Notes: generated by a model not told the origin, from the letters alone. A DNA stretch of 25,748 bases from an uncultured Eubacteriales bacterium (GCA_934476545.1 CAKSOB010000011.1:1-25748); one strand, 5' to 3'. Shown: positions 5,972 to 13,391, counted from the first letter of the stretch. Translations and numbers: made by a program.

Positions 5972-7237
5972 TTAAGATTCCGGTTCCATATCAAAATAAG
6001 TTGTGCCAACCTGTGGGGTGTTACCGTTTCGGCTCAACAGTTGGCTAACGGTTACAAGGGTATATCCCTCGTCCTCCAGTTGATCCAGAGCGGCAAGGAA
6101 GCCGTCTACACTGGTTTCGTGAATATCGTGGAGCAGAATAATTGCGCCGTCATAAGCGTTTTTCAGAATTTGATTCTTTACATACTTTACATTTGGATGC
6201 TTCCAGTCTAAGGTGTCTACGGACCAGTAAATGCTCGGAGTATCCAGAGCGGAAAGCACATCATCGTTCAGGTTTCCGTAAGGCGCCCGGAATACGGTAG
6301 GATAAGCGCCACAAGCATCATAAATTGCTTCTTTTGTTTTGTTCACTTCTTTTTGGATGCCGGATTTAGAAAGAGAGGTCAAATCTGCGTGACTGTAAGA
6401 GTGGTTGCCAAGTTCATGTCCTTCTGCCTTCATTCGTTTTACTAAATCCGGGTTGTATCCTACATTTTCCCCCAACATAAAGAAGGTAACTTTAGCATCT
6501 CGGTCTTTCAGGGCATCCAACAGTTTTGGAGTATAGGATGCGCTTGGACCATCGTCAAAGGTAATGGCGATGAGTTTTCCATCAGGAACCGTTACTTTTT
6601 CTTCTACGGTAACGGTACAGGATTTAGAGGTGCCGTTGCTTGTAGTAGCGGTAATTGTAGTTTTGCCTTCACTTACACCGGTAACAACGCCATCAGAATC
6701 CACGGTAGCAATCGTTTCATCTGCACTGCTCCAAGAAAAGGTGGCATCACTGTTTACAGTTGCTTTAATGGTTCCTGTTTTTCCGATTTGAACAGACAGC
6801 TTATTTCGGTTTAAAGTAACTTTTTCCTGAATAATCACTGCGCTGACCTTTGCAATGGTAGCACTGTACAGTTTATGGCTGCCGGTATCGACAAAAGCGC
6901 TGATGCCGAATTTCAGTTCGGATTCTTTGCTGTCGGTACCATCATAAGTAAAGGTAGGGGCGGTGATGGTATCAAGATTTTGATATGTTTTGGTGGCGCT
7001 GTCATATAAAGAAACCACATAGCCGCTGGCATTCGGAACAGCATCCCAGTTTAGGGTGACGGTTTTTTTATTGACAGAGGCGGTTACATTTTGCGGTGCA
7101 TCCGGTGCTTGGGGAACGACAGAAGAGGTTTCTGCCGGTGTATCTGTGTTGTCTCCTCCAAACGAGCAGCCGGTGGAAACGGTGAGTATTGCTGCAACTG
7201 TCAGCAACAGCGCTGTTAGTTTTCGACTCCATTTCAT
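5972..7237 (-). CDS. Polysaccharide deacetylase lipoprotein (FnIII-Big2-NodB)
   Basis: A 421-residue exported lipoprotein with a basic N-terminus, hydrophobic core and lipobox VSTGC (Cys24). Residues ~44-136 read as a fibronectin type III domain (PDAPQNVTASVNKKTVTLNW) and ~139-212 as a bacterial Ig-like Big2 domain (ETIATVDSDGVVTGVSEGKT). Residues 219-405 form a complete NodB carbohydrate esterase 4 domain: TFDDGP (226-231), the metal-binding HSYSH (279-283), RAPYG (317-321), DTLDW (341-345) and LLHD (368-371). The likely role is N-deacetylation of peptidoglycan or another surface amino-sugar polymer at the outer membrane face. AAGGAAGG precedes ATG 7237. Monocistronic. The accessory domains probably hold the enzyme out into the wall. 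Confidence 0.93.
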   Translation of the reverse strand: MKWSRKLTALLLTVAAILTVSTGCSFGGDNTDTPAETSSVVPQAPDAPQNVTASVNKKTVTLNWDAVPNASGYVVSLYDSATKTYQNLDTITAPTFTYDGTDSKESELKFGISAFVDTGSHKLYSATIAKVSAVIIQEKVTLNRNKLSVQIGKTGTIKATVNSDATFSWSSADETIATVDSDGVVTGVSEGKTTITATTSNGTSKSCTVTVEEKVTVPDGKLIAITFDDGPSASYTPKLLDALKDRDAKVTFFMLGENVGYNPDLVKRMKAEGHELGNHSYSHADLTSLSKSGIQKEVNKTKEAIYDACGAYPTVFRAPYGNLNDDVLSALDTPSIYWSVDTLDWKHPNVKYVKNQILKNAYDGAIILLHDIHETSVDGFLAALDQLEDEGYTLVTVSQLLSRNGNTPQVGTTYFDMEPES

Positions 7238-7297
7238 GGGTTAACTTCCTTCCTTCTTTCTTTGCAAATAAATCCTGCATAGAATTGTAATACCTTC

Positions 7298-7326
7298 ATT
7301 ATACGAGTATGCAAAAGGATTTACAA
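7298..7326 (-). promoter_or_regulatory. Promoter of the polysaccharide deacetylase gene
   Basis: Minus strand: TTGTAA (7326-7321), 17 bp spacer, perfect TATAAT (7303-7298). A TTGACA slightly upstream (7338-7333) is too far from this -10 to be its partner. Confidence 0.6.
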
Positions 7327-7369
7327 TAGAAGTGTCAATAAATTAACAATTTATCTCTAATTTTTCGAC

Positions 7370-7402
7370 AAAAGAAACCATCCGGCAAATGTCGGATGGT
7401 TT
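7370..7402 (-). terminator. Terminator of the two-gene RCK operon
   Basis: Minus strand: AAACCATCCG (7402-7393) pairs with CGGATGGTTT (7384-7375) around an 8 nt loop, followed by CTTTT. The 10 bp stem lies 7 nt after the stop codon. Confidence 0.8.
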
Positions 7403-7408
7403 GCAAAA

Positions 7409-8071
7409 TTATCGTTTTTCGTTTAGCACTTTCAGCAATCGTTTTCGGTTGTCATTTTCACAAACAGCAACAATTTCATCGCCGCTGTGGAGTACCGAAT
7501 AACCGTTTGGAATCATCATATTGTCATCCCGCAAAATTGAGATGATCAGCGAGCCGGAAGGGAGTGTAAGGTCCTTCAGTGGGCGTTCATGCCAGGCGCT
7601 TTTTTCCGGCAGCACCATAGTACAAATACTGGCGCGACCTTTGTTTAAGGTTGCGAGCATATGCATTTCCGCTACGTCTACTTCTTGCTCAATCAGGCGA
7701 GTGATAATTTCTGTACTGCTTACGACAATGTCCGTACCGAGGGTTCGCAGGGTTTCCATATTGGCAGGGTTATTGGCGCGGATAATGACTTTTTTTGCAT
7801 CAAATTCTCGTTTTGCAAGCTGTGTGGCAACCAGATTATCTTGGTCGCTTCCCGTTACGGCAATAAAGCTGTCGCAATTTTTGGTGCCGGCTTCTTCTAA
7901 AATTTCAATCTCGGTGCCATCGCCGCAGATGACCTCGGCATCCAGTCGATTTGCCAGTTCCATACACTTCGCTTTATTTTTTTCAATCAGGCGCACGTCA
8001 TATTTTCGCTCCATCATGGTTTGCGCCAAGTCGAAGCCTAGTTTTCCGCCGCCAACAATTACAATGACCAT
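7409..8071 (-). CDS. TrkA/KtrA-family RCK protein, second gene
   Basis: A 220-residue cytoplasmic regulatory subunit of a potassium channel/transporter. The N-terminal RCK_N Rossmann domain (about 1-118) carries GGGKLG at residues 7-12 and an acidic residue, E30, closing strand 2, for NAD(H)/adenine nucleotide binding. The RCK_C domain occupies about 135-217 (LPSGSLIISILRDD, HSGDEIVAVCEND). GGAGG lies about 6 nt before ATG 8071. Only 12 nt separate it from the paralogous gene upstream, so the two are co-transcribed. No TrkH/KtrB pore gene lies in the window, so the membrane partner must be elsewhere. Confidence 0.9.
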   Translation of the reverse strand: MVIVIVGGGKLGFDLAQTMMERKYDVRLIEKNKAKCMELANRLDAEVICGDGTEIEILEEAGTKNCDSFIAVTGSDQDNLVATQLAKREFDAKKVIIRANNPANMETLRTLGTDIVVSSTEIITRLIEQEVDVAEMHMLATLNKGRASICTMVLPEKSAWHERPLKDLTLPSGSLIISILRDDNMMIPNGYSVLHSGDEIVAVCENDNRKRLLKVLNEKR

Positions 8072-8083
8072 GGTTTGCCTCCA

Positions 8084-8707
8084 TTAATCGCTCACATGGG
8101 AGAGAATCAGTTGATCTCCCGGTTCGATGATGATTTTTTTGTCATAGCCGGTCAGTTCCATTGTGCCGTTGGTTCGCAAAACTCCCAACACACTGGAATC
8201 CCCCTCCAGCTTTAGCTTGGATGCATCTCGTCCCACCAATTTTTCCGTATCGGAGAAGCAGGTAAACATGACCGTGGCGCTTTCAAAGGTGATACTTTTT
8301 TCATCCCAAGGCTGCGTCAATGCAATATGCATAGTATCGGCAGCCAGCTTTGTGGGGCAAATGGTTTTTAGACCGAATTTCTTGAATACTTTTTCTCGAG
8401 AAGGGTCGGAGATACGAGCCAGCACATTTTCTACGCCGAAGAATTGCTTTACAACTTGAGAAACAGTGATATTCAGGTTATCGTCCTGTGTGACAACAAC
8501 CACAGCATCGCAACCTTCAATACCGGCAGAGGAGAGAACACGCATATCCATTGCCGTGCCGCAGATGGTTACACCACTGAAATCGTCATCCAATGCACGG
8601 AATGCGTCTACGTTAGAGTCCACGATGGCAACATCATGTCCTCTGCTGTCTAACAACTCTGCCAAACGAGAGCCTACCTTACCGCAGCCGATAATCAAAA
8701 CATTCAA
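8084..8707 (-). CDS. TrkA/KtrA-family RCK protein, first gene (TTG start)
   Basis: A 207-residue RCK protein, paralogous to its neighbour. It begins MNVLIIGCGKVGSRLAE, with the dinucleotide-binding GCGKVG at residues 7-12 and D30 after strand 2. An RCK_C domain ends the protein (IIIEPGDQLILSHVSD). I place the start at TTG 8707: AGGAGG (8722-8717) is 9 nt away. The frame also holds a TTG at 8716, but that one abuts the ribosome binding site with no spacer. Its divergence from the second gene suggests a heteromeric RCK ring or partners for two different pores (inference). Confidence 0.88.
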   Translation of the reverse strand: MNVLIIGCGKVGSRLAELLDSRGHDVAIVDSNVDAFRALDDDFSGVTICGTAMDMRVLSSAGIEGCDAVVVVTQDDNLNITVSQVVKQFFGVENVLARISDPSREKVFKKFGLKTICPTKLAADTMHIALTQPWDEKSITFESATVMFTCFSDTEKLVGRDASKLKLEGDSSVLGVLRTNGTMELTGYDKKIIIEPGDQLILSHVSD

Positions 8708-8754
8708 TCTATTCAACCTCCTAGAAATCCATCATAGTAAAGAGATATGATAGT

Positions 8755-8760
8755 ATTATA
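8755..8760 (-). promoter_or_regulatory. Probable -10 of the RCK operon
   Basis: A perfect TATAAT on the minus strand (8760-8755), about 48 bp before the TTG start. No good -35 lies 16-18 bp upstream, so the promoter may be weak or activator-dependent. Confidence 0.35.
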
Positions 8761-8821
8761 GTACGAGTTCTTAGAAAAGAAAAGAGGAAAACCGGTTGCT
8801 TTTTGAAAATTATCAAAAAAG

Positions 8822-8850
8822 GTGACGAGGTGCAGGAATCCTTGTATAAT
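8822..8850 (+). promoter_or_regulatory. Promoter of the NimA-like gene
   Basis: GTGACG (8822-8827), 17 bp spacer, perfect TATAAT (8845-8850). Transcription should begin near 8857, so any coding start upstream of that point is excluded. Confidence 0.6.
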
Positions 8851-8872
8851 AAAAGGAGAAAGGATGATTGGA

Positions 8873-9367
8873 ATGAATTATGAAATGCGCCGCAAAAAGC
8901 AGCAGCTTTCCCCAGAGGAATGCAATGATATTTTGGACAGAAACACCGCCGGAGTGTTATCCCTTTTAGATCCAAAGGGGTATCCTTATGGGGTGCCGTT
9001 GAGTTATTGCCGTGTGGAGGATCGGCTGCTGTTTCACAGTGCGTTGACCGGTCACAAACTGGATGCAATTCAACATGAGGAACGTGCATCCTTTTGTGTG
9101 ATTGACCAAGACCAAGTAGTGCCGGAACAATATACAACTTACTATCGCAGTGTAATTGCATTTGGGACTGTTCGGATTTTGGAGCAGGACGATGAAAAGA
9201 GAGCGGCGATCGAAGCCTTGGCAGAAAAATATGCCCCCAATTTACCGGAAGGGCGAGAGCAGGAAATTCGACAAGAGTATCACCATTTTTGCATGATTGA
9301 ATTGAAGATGGAACAGATTACCGGAAAAGAAGCTATCGAATTACACAAACAACGAAATACCCAATAA
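8873..9367 (+). CDS. Pyridoxamine 5'-phosphate oxidase-family flavoprotein (NimA-like)
   Basis: A 164-residue split-barrel flavoprotein. The N-terminus MNYEMRRKKQQLSPEEC, then GVLSLLDPKGYPYGVPLSY, HSALTGHKLDAI (residues 55-66) and the long signature FCVIDQDQVVPEQYTTYYRSV are typical of NimA-like nitroreductase-fold relatives that bind FMN. Such proteins are linked to nitroimidazole resistance or general flavin redox chemistry; the substrate here is unknown. An in-frame ATG at 8864 is possible, but 8873 fits the predicted transcript start and AAAGGA 8 nt upstream. Monocistronic, with a shared terminator. Confidence 0.88.
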   Translation: MNYEMRRKKQQLSPEECNDILDRNTAGVLSLLDPKGYPYGVPLSYCRVEDRLLFHSALTGHKLDAIQHEERASFCVIDQDQVVPEQYTTYYRSVIAFGTVRILEQDDEKRAAIEALAEKYAPNLPEGREQEIRQEYHHFCMIELKMEQITGKEAIELHKQRNTQ

Positions 9368-9396
9368 AAAATGCACCCTGTTGGGTGCATTTTTTT
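9366..9396. terminator. Bidirectional terminator between NimA-like gene and rhodanese
   Basis: A 13 bp stem, AAAAAATGCACCC (9366-9378) with GGGTGCATTTTTT (9383-9395), closes a TGTT loop. A and T runs on both sides make it work in both directions. The stop codon of the minus-strand rhodanese gene lies in its right arm. Confidence 0.88.
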
Positions 9397-9700
9397 AGTC
9401 GGTGGCAATATCGTAAGTCCAGTCCATGATACCGCCGAAATCTTTAATATTGGTATACCCCATAGATTCCAAGATGATGGCTGCGGAGGCGCTTCGGGTA
9501 CCGCTGCGGCAATATACAAGGATTTGCTGCTCGTAATCCGGCAATTCTTCTTCGGCACGGGCAGGCAGCTCCGAAAGGGGCAACAGTGTTGCGCCGGGAA
9601 TATGCCCCTGCTCATATTCCTCCGCTCCACGGACATCTAAAATAATGCAGTCCTCGCCGCTGTCCATAATTCGCTTGGCTTCCTGTTGAGAGATATTCAT
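9395..9700 (-). CDS. Rhodanese-like sulfurtransferase
   Basis: A single-domain rhodanese of 101 residues. LDVRGAEEYEQGHIPGATLLPL (about 21-42) is the CDC25/rhodanese CH2A-type motif. The active-site loop is CRSGTR at residues 64-69, with Cys64 carrying the persulfide. The start is ATG 9700, because AAGGAGCG precedes it by about 8 nt; an upstream in-frame ATG (9742) lacks such a site. It lies 73 nt downstream of hydE on the same strand with no terminator between, so co-transcription is possible. A role in sulfur transfer or detoxification is inferred only from the family. Confidence 0.9.
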   Translation of the reverse strand: MNISQQEAKRIMDSGEDCIILDVRGAEEYEQGHIPGATLLPLSELPARAEEELPDYEQQILVYCRSGTRSASAAIILESMGYTNIKDFGGIMDWTYDIATD

Positions 9701-9773
9701 GTGAATCGCTCCTTTGCTTGAATATTTCTTTTTAGTATACAAAACTTGTCCACAAAATACACAATGTGCGTCT

Positions 9774-10811
9774 TTAGTCGAGAGTTTTCACATCGCCTCT
9801 GTCTACAACGATTTGGTAACCGATGGATTCCATTCGGCGGGACAAGCAGTTTTTACATTCGGCGGCTTCGTCCCCTGTGCAAATTTTATTATCGTACAGC
9901 TCGTATTTTTTTCGCACAGAAACAGGGGAAAGGTTCGGCATGACAACATTTGCTCCGGCTTTGATGCCTTTTTCTCGACCGAGCGGGTCAGCGGTACCCA
10001 AAGCAGTGGTGGAAGGCAGCAGGGCATAGGGGAAGAGTAACCGCAAAATCGCAATCATCCGCAGTACCAGTTGAGTATCTCCGTTTTGGAAGTCCTTAAA
10101 CGGTGTATCTTGGTGGGTCAGGAACGGACCAATCCCAATCATGGCCGGCTGCAATTCCTGCAAGAAGCGAAGATCCTGAATGAGATCCTCTGTTGTTTGA
10201 TAAGGTGTGCCGACCATAAAGCCGGAACCTACTTGGAATCCGATCTTTTTCAAAGCGAACAAGCAATCCCGACGACGAGAAAACATCATTTCTGCCGGAT
10301 GCAGCTTGCTGTAATGGGTTGGATTTGCGGTTTCGTGGCGCAAAAGATAACGGTCAGCGCCAGCATCGTACAAGGCTTGGTAGCTTTCTACGGAACGCTC
10401 GCCCAAAGATAAGGTCACAGCGCAGTCGGGGTATTGGGATTTGATTTTCCGAATCAGTGGACAGAGCCGTTCATCGGTGAAGTAGCTGTCTTCTCCGCCT
10501 TGGAAAACGAAGGTGCGGAAACCCAACGCATAACCCATAGCGCAACATTCTAAAATTTGCTCCGGTGTCAGACGGTATCGCTCAACCTGTCGATTATCTC
10601 GTCGAATTCCGCAGTAGTAGCAGTTATTTTTACAGTAGTTGGAGAGCTCAATCAATCCTCGCACATACACCGCATTGCCGTAAACTGCCTGTCGTTGCTG
10701 CTCTGCGGTTTTAAACAGTAGGTCATCATGACTGCCGTTCTCAATGAGTTGGCGCAGTTCTTCATCCGTAAGATCGTGGTTGACTGCCAGTTTTTCAATC
10801 AGTTGTTCCAT
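9774..10811 (-). CDS. hydE: [FeFe]-hydrogenase H-cluster maturase HydE (radical SAM)
   Basis: A 345-residue radical SAM enzyme. The cluster motif is CKNNCYYCGIRR, with Cys60, Cys64 and Cys67 (CX3CX2C). Characteristic HydE blocks follow: FVFQGGEDSYFTDERL, SLGERS and RHETANPTHYSKLHP. A C-terminal CX7CX2C set (CTGDEAAECKNC) matches the second, non-essential cluster site of known HydE proteins. HydE acts in making the dithiomethylamine-bearing diiron subcluster of [FeFe]-hydrogenase. The start at ATG 10811 is set by AAGGAGCG about 7 nt upstream. hydF, hydG and the hydrogenase genes are not in the window. BioB and PylB are related, but these blocks favour HydE. Confidence 0.9.
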   Translation of the reverse strand: MEQLIEKLAVNHDLTDEELRQLIENGSHDDLLFKTAEQQRQAVYGNAVYVRGLIELSNYCKNNCYYCGIRRDNRQVERYRLTPEQILECCAMGYALGFRTFVFQGGEDSYFTDERLCPLIRKIKSQYPDCAVTLSLGERSVESYQALYDAGADRYLLRHETANPTHYSKLHPAEMMFSRRRDCLFALKKIGFQVGSGFMVGTPYQTTEDLIQDLRFLQELQPAMIGIGPFLTHQDTPFKDFQNGDTQLVLRMIAILRLLFPYALLPSTTALGTADPLGREKGIKAGANVVMPNLSPVSVRKKYELYDNKICTGDEAAECKNCLSRRMESIGYQIVVDRGDVKTLD

Positions 10812-10841
10812 GGAAAACGCTCCTTTATCCGTACTAGTTTC

Positions 10842-10869
10842 AGTATACTGGATTTTGCAAAAAAGTAAA
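10842..10869 (-). promoter_or_regulatory. Probable promoter of hydE
   Basis: Minus strand: TTTACT (10869-10864), 16 bp spacer, TATACT (10847-10842), about 30 bp before the start codon. Confidence 0.45.
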
Positions 10870-10890
10870 GTGCATTGGTTACAGAAGAGA

Positions 10891-10926
10891 GAAAAAATAC
10901 TCCCCGCAGCGGGGGCTACGGGGAGC
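10891..10926 (-). terminator. Terminator of metY
   Basis: Minus strand: CTCCCCG (10925-10919) pairs with CGGGGAG (10906-10900). The loop contains further GC pairing, and TATTTTTTC follows. Confidence 0.85.
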
Positions 10927-10990
10927 ATTCGGTGTGTGTTATATGAAATCGTTATATTGAATAATGGAATGGTTTTATTTTAAAGGGGGA

Positions 10991-12286
10991 TTAGTCGATG
11001 GCAGCAAAGCCTCTCTCCAGATCGGCAATGATGTCATCAATATGCTCTGTACCGATGGACAGGCGAATGGTAGCCGGTGTAATGCCCTGATCTGCCAGTT
11101 CCTCTGCGTTCAGCTGAGAGTGGGTTGTGGTAGCCGGATGTACAACCAGAGATTTTACGTCGGCAACGTTTGCCAGCAGAGAGAAGATTTCCAGATGGTC
11201 GATGAAGCGGTGTGCTTCTTCCTGACCGCCCTTGATCTCGAAGGTGAAGATGGAACCGCCACCGTTCGGGAAGTACTTCTCGTAGAGAGCGTGGTCCGGA
11301 TGCTCCGGCAGGGATGGGTGGTTTACCTTTGCAACCTTTGGATGGTTTGCCAAGAACTCGATTACCTTCTTGGTGTTCTCTGCATGACGCTCTAAGCGGA
11401 GGGACAGAGTCTCTGTACCTTGCAGCAGCAGGAAGGCGTTGAATGGGGAGATACAAGCGCCTTCATCTCTCAGCAGAATTGCACGGATGTAAGTAACGAA
11501 TGCAGCAGGGCCAACAGCATCAGCAAAGGAAATGCCGTGGTAGCTTGGGTTTGGCTCTGCGATAGGCGCGTACTTACCGCTCTTCTTCCAGTCAAACTTA
11601 CCGGAATCTACGATAATGCCGCCCAGAGTAGTACCGTGACCGCCGATGAACTTCGTAGCAGAGTGAACAACAATGTCTACACCGTGCTCGATTGGACGAA
11701 TCAGGTATGGAGTACCGAAGGTGTTATCTACAACAACCGGCAGACCATGCTTGTGTGCCAGCTCGGAGATCGCATCCAGATCCGGAATATCACAGTTTGG
11801 GTTGCCCAGCGTTTCCAGGTAGATTGCCTTGGTGTTCTCCTGAATTGCATTCTCAATCTCTTCCAGATTGTGTGCGTCTACAAAAGTAGTTTTAATGCCG
11901 TAGAGTGGCAGAGTGTGTGCCAACAGGTTGTAAGAACCACCATAGATGGTCTTTTGCGCTACGATGTGGTCACCTTCTTGTGCCAGCGCCTTTATTGTAT
12001 AGGTGATTGCTGCTGCACCGGAAGCAACTGCCAGACCTGCTACACCGCCCTCCAGAGCAGCGATGCGCTTTTCAAATACGTCCTGTGTGGAGTTGGTCAG
12101 TCTGCCATAGATGTTGCCAGCATCGCTCAGGTTGAAGCGAGCTGCTGCGTGCGCACAGTCACGGAACACATAAGAAGTTGTTTGGTAAATCGGCACCGCT
12201 CTGGAATCAGTAGCGGGATCCGGTTGCTCTTGACCAACGTGAAGTTGCAGTGTTTCAAAACGATAGTTATTATTTGTATTTGCCAT
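10991..12286 (-). CDS. metY: O-acetylhomoserine sulfhydrylase (aminocarboxypropyltransferase)
   Basis: A 431-residue PLP enzyme of the Cys/Met metabolism family. It begins YRFETLQLHVGQEQPDPATDSRAVPIYQTTSYVF, the MetY signature. Y60-G61-R62 (IYGRLTN) and the cofactor-binding GAAAIT region follow. The PLP lysine is K212 in HSATKFIGGHG, and VVVDNTFGTPYL carries the aspartate contacting the pyridine nitrogen. It condenses O-acetylhomoserine with sulfide to homocysteine. The length (about 430) separates it from the shorter cystathionine synthases and lyases. GAAGGAATT lies upstream of ATG 12286. It has a strong promoter, a ~175 nt leader with a short cysteine-ending ORF, and a terminator, pointing to regulation by sulfur amino acid supply. 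Confidence 0.94.
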   Translation of the reverse strand: MANTNNNYRFETLQLHVGQEQPDPATDSRAVPIYQTTSYVFRDCAHAAARFNLSDAGNIYGRLTNSTQDVFEKRIAALEGGVAGLAVASGAAAITYTIKALAQEGDHIVAQKTIYGGSYNLLAHTLPLYGIKTTFVDAHNLEEIENAIQENTKAIYLETLGNPNCDIPDLDAISELAHKHGLPVVVDNTFGTPYLIRPIEHGVDIVVHSATKFIGGHGTTLGGIIVDSGKFDWKKSGKYAPIAEPNPSYHGISFADAVGPAAFVTYIRAILLRDEGACISPFNAFLLLQGTETLSLRLERHAENTKKVIEFLANHPKVAKVNHPSLPEHPDHALYEKYFPNGGGSIFTFEIKGGQEEAHRFIDHLEIFSLLANVADVKSLVVHPATTTHSQLNAEELADQGITPATIRLSIGTEHIDDIIADLERGFAAID

Positions 12287-12357
12287 TGTGAATTCCTTCT
12301 TTCTGTTTTAAAAAAATAATATAGTGTTTAATAAAAATAAAAGTAACGGGTTGGGAT

Positions 12358-12423
12358 TCAGCAATGGCACATTCGTCCGTTGCGGAAATTCCTCCGCAGA
12401 TGTCGGACCCAGTTGGTTTGCAT
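12358..12423 (-). CDS. Short leader-peptide ORF of metY ending Cys-His-Cys
   Basis: In the metY leader, ATG 12423 is preceded by AAAGGAG (9 nt spacing). It opens 21 codons ending in TGC-CAT-TGC-TGA; the peptide tail reads RNGRMCHC. It is rich in Arg and has its only two cysteines at the very end. It lies wholly between the predicted transcription start (~12462) and metY, ending 71 nt before it. A hairpin (12375-12408) overlaps codons 6-17. Position, ribosome binding site and terminal Cys codons fit a cysteine-sensing attenuator peptide, as known for poly-Cys leader ORFs in mycobacteria. No expression or conservation evidence could be checked. Confidence 0.6.
   Translation of the reverse strand: MQTNWVRHLRRNFRNGRMCHC
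12375..12408 (-). promoter_or_regulatory. Leader hairpin overlapping the Cys-peptide ORF
   Basis: Minus strand: GTCCG...CGGAC (12408-12404/12379-12375) stacks on TGCGGA...TCCGCA (12398-12393/12386-12381), with a one-sided 5 nt bulge. An alternative 5 bp pairing, AACGG (12382-12378 region) with CCGTT just past the uORF, would precede a U-rich tract (ACTTTTATTTTTATT). The two pairings exclude each other. The second is short for a classical terminator. Confidence 0.5.
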
Positions 12424-12468
12424 GGGACTCGTCTCCTTTCACGCAATTCCGATTGATTTGATGGGTCT

Positions 12469-12497
12469 ATTGTAACCCGTAAAGCCTACTATGTCAA
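12469..12497 (-). promoter_or_regulatory. Sigma-A promoter of metY
   Basis: Minus strand: perfect TTGACA (12497-12492), 17 bp spacer, TACAAT (12474-12469). It lies ~180 bp upstream of the metY start codon, leaving the long leader described separately. The gene-free stretch 12287-12592 holds this promoter, the leader and the tcdA terminator. Confidence 0.85.
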
Positions 12498-12550
12498 TAG
12501 GATAATGGGAATTTTTTTGAAAAATTTTAAAATTTGTCCCATTTCGGCAG

Positions 12551-12574
12551 AAAAAAGAGAGGAGTCAGCTCCCT
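12551..12574 (-). terminator. Probable terminator of tcdA
   Basis: Minus strand: GGAG-CTGA-CTCC (12572-12561), extended by a G-T pair, then CTCTTTTTT. The stem is short, but the U-tract is good and the hairpin begins 20 nt after the stop. Confidence 0.55.
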
Positions 12575-12592
12575 TATATAATGAAAATAGGA

Positions 12593-13315
12593 TTATCGCT
12601 TGATATTAGCCAGGTCACAAACCACCTCTCCGGCAAGAATCAATCCGGCTACAGACGGCACAAAGGCAATGCTGCCGGGAATTTGTCGGCGACCTTGAGG
12701 CAATTCTTCGTTGGATTCCGTTTGATGGGCGCGGGCTTCTTCCTTAGAATAAATGACTTTTAATTTGTAAATGCCACGTTTCCGCAATTCTTGCCGCATG
12801 ACGCGTGCCAGAGGGCAAACAGAGGTTTTGGAAATATCTGTTACTTCAAAGCGAGTAGGGTCCAATTTGTTTCCGGCGCCCATGCTGCTGATAATCGGCG
12901 TGCTTACTGCGTGGGCTTGTTCAATCAGATGCAGCTTGGCGGAAACTGTATCAATGGCATCTACAATATAATCATATTGAGAAAAATCAAACCGGTCGGA
13001 TGTTTCACTTGTAAAGAAGCAAGAATGAACAGTGACTTTGCATTCCGGGTTAATGTCCCGAATGCGGTCTGCCATTACTTCGGTTTTTAGCTTGCCTACG
13101 GTAGAATGGAGCGCCACAAGCTGACGGTTGATATTGGTCACGGAAACCGTATCTTTGTCCACCAAGTCGATTGCACCAACACCGCTGCGAGCCAAGGCTT
13201 CTGCAACAAAGGAGCCGACGCCGCCCACACCAAACACAATCACACGGGATTGCTGCAATTTTTCTAAGCCTTTTTCGCCCAATAATAGGGCAGAGCGGGA
13301 AAATTCATGAAGCAT
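12593..13315 (-). CDS. tcdA: tRNA threonylcarbamoyladenosine (t6A) dehydratase TcdA
   Basis: A 240-residue member of the ThiF/MoeB/E1-like family. Residues 29-34 (GVGGVG) form the ATP-binding loop. INRQLVALHSTVGKLKTEVMADRI (about 62-85) is the conserved arginine/lysine block. C167 in KTSVCPLARVMRQELRKRGI is the conserved cysteine of TcdA/CsdL-type enzymes, which turn t6A37 of ANN-decoding tRNAs into cyclic t6A using ATP. The C-terminal PGSIAFVPSVAGLILAGEVV is typical. The length is slightly below E. coli TcdA, as usual in Gram-positives. AGGAGG lies 8 nt before ATG 13315. It is divergent from cysK. A neighbouring CsdA/E sulfurtransferase is absent. Confidence 0.9.
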   Translation of the reverse strand: MLHEFSRSALLLGEKGLEKLQQSRVIVFGVGGVGSFVAEALARSGVGAIDLVDKDTVSVTNINRQLVALHSTVGKLKTEVMADRIRDINPECKVTVHSCFFTSETSDRFDFSQYDYIVDAIDTVSAKLHLIEQAHAVSTPIISSMGAGNKLDPTRFEVTDISKTSVCPLARVMRQELRKRGIYKLKVIYSKEEARAHQTESNEELPQGRRQIPGSIAFVPSVAGLILAGEVVCDLANIKR

Positions 13316-13361
13316 AAAGAAGTCCTCCTATTCGGGATTTTGTACCGATAAAATTCGATTT

Positions 13362-13391
13362 ATTTTAGCATGAGAAAAGAAAGGTTGTCAA
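13362..13391 (-). promoter_or_regulatory. Promoter of tcdA
   Basis: Minus strand: perfect TTGACA (13391-13386), 18 bp spacer, TAAAAT (13367-13362) with TG one base upstream (extended -10). Confidence 0.7.

Noticed and set aside
5668..6009. Minus-strand frame of 113 codons containing GDVPKWLKGPHSKCGRSG
   Set aside because: It runs through tRNA-Ser(CGA) and its terminator; a typical tRNA-derived false protein.
11420..12319. Plus-strand frame of 299 codons opposite metY
   Set aside because: Low-complexity antisense shadow of metY that also runs through the metY start region; Cys/Val-rich composition unlike a real protein.
12287..12470. SAM (S-box) riboswitch or T-box in the metY leader
   Set aside because: Neither the S-box core nor the T-box GGTGGNACC motif is present; the short ORF explains the conserved-looking segment better.
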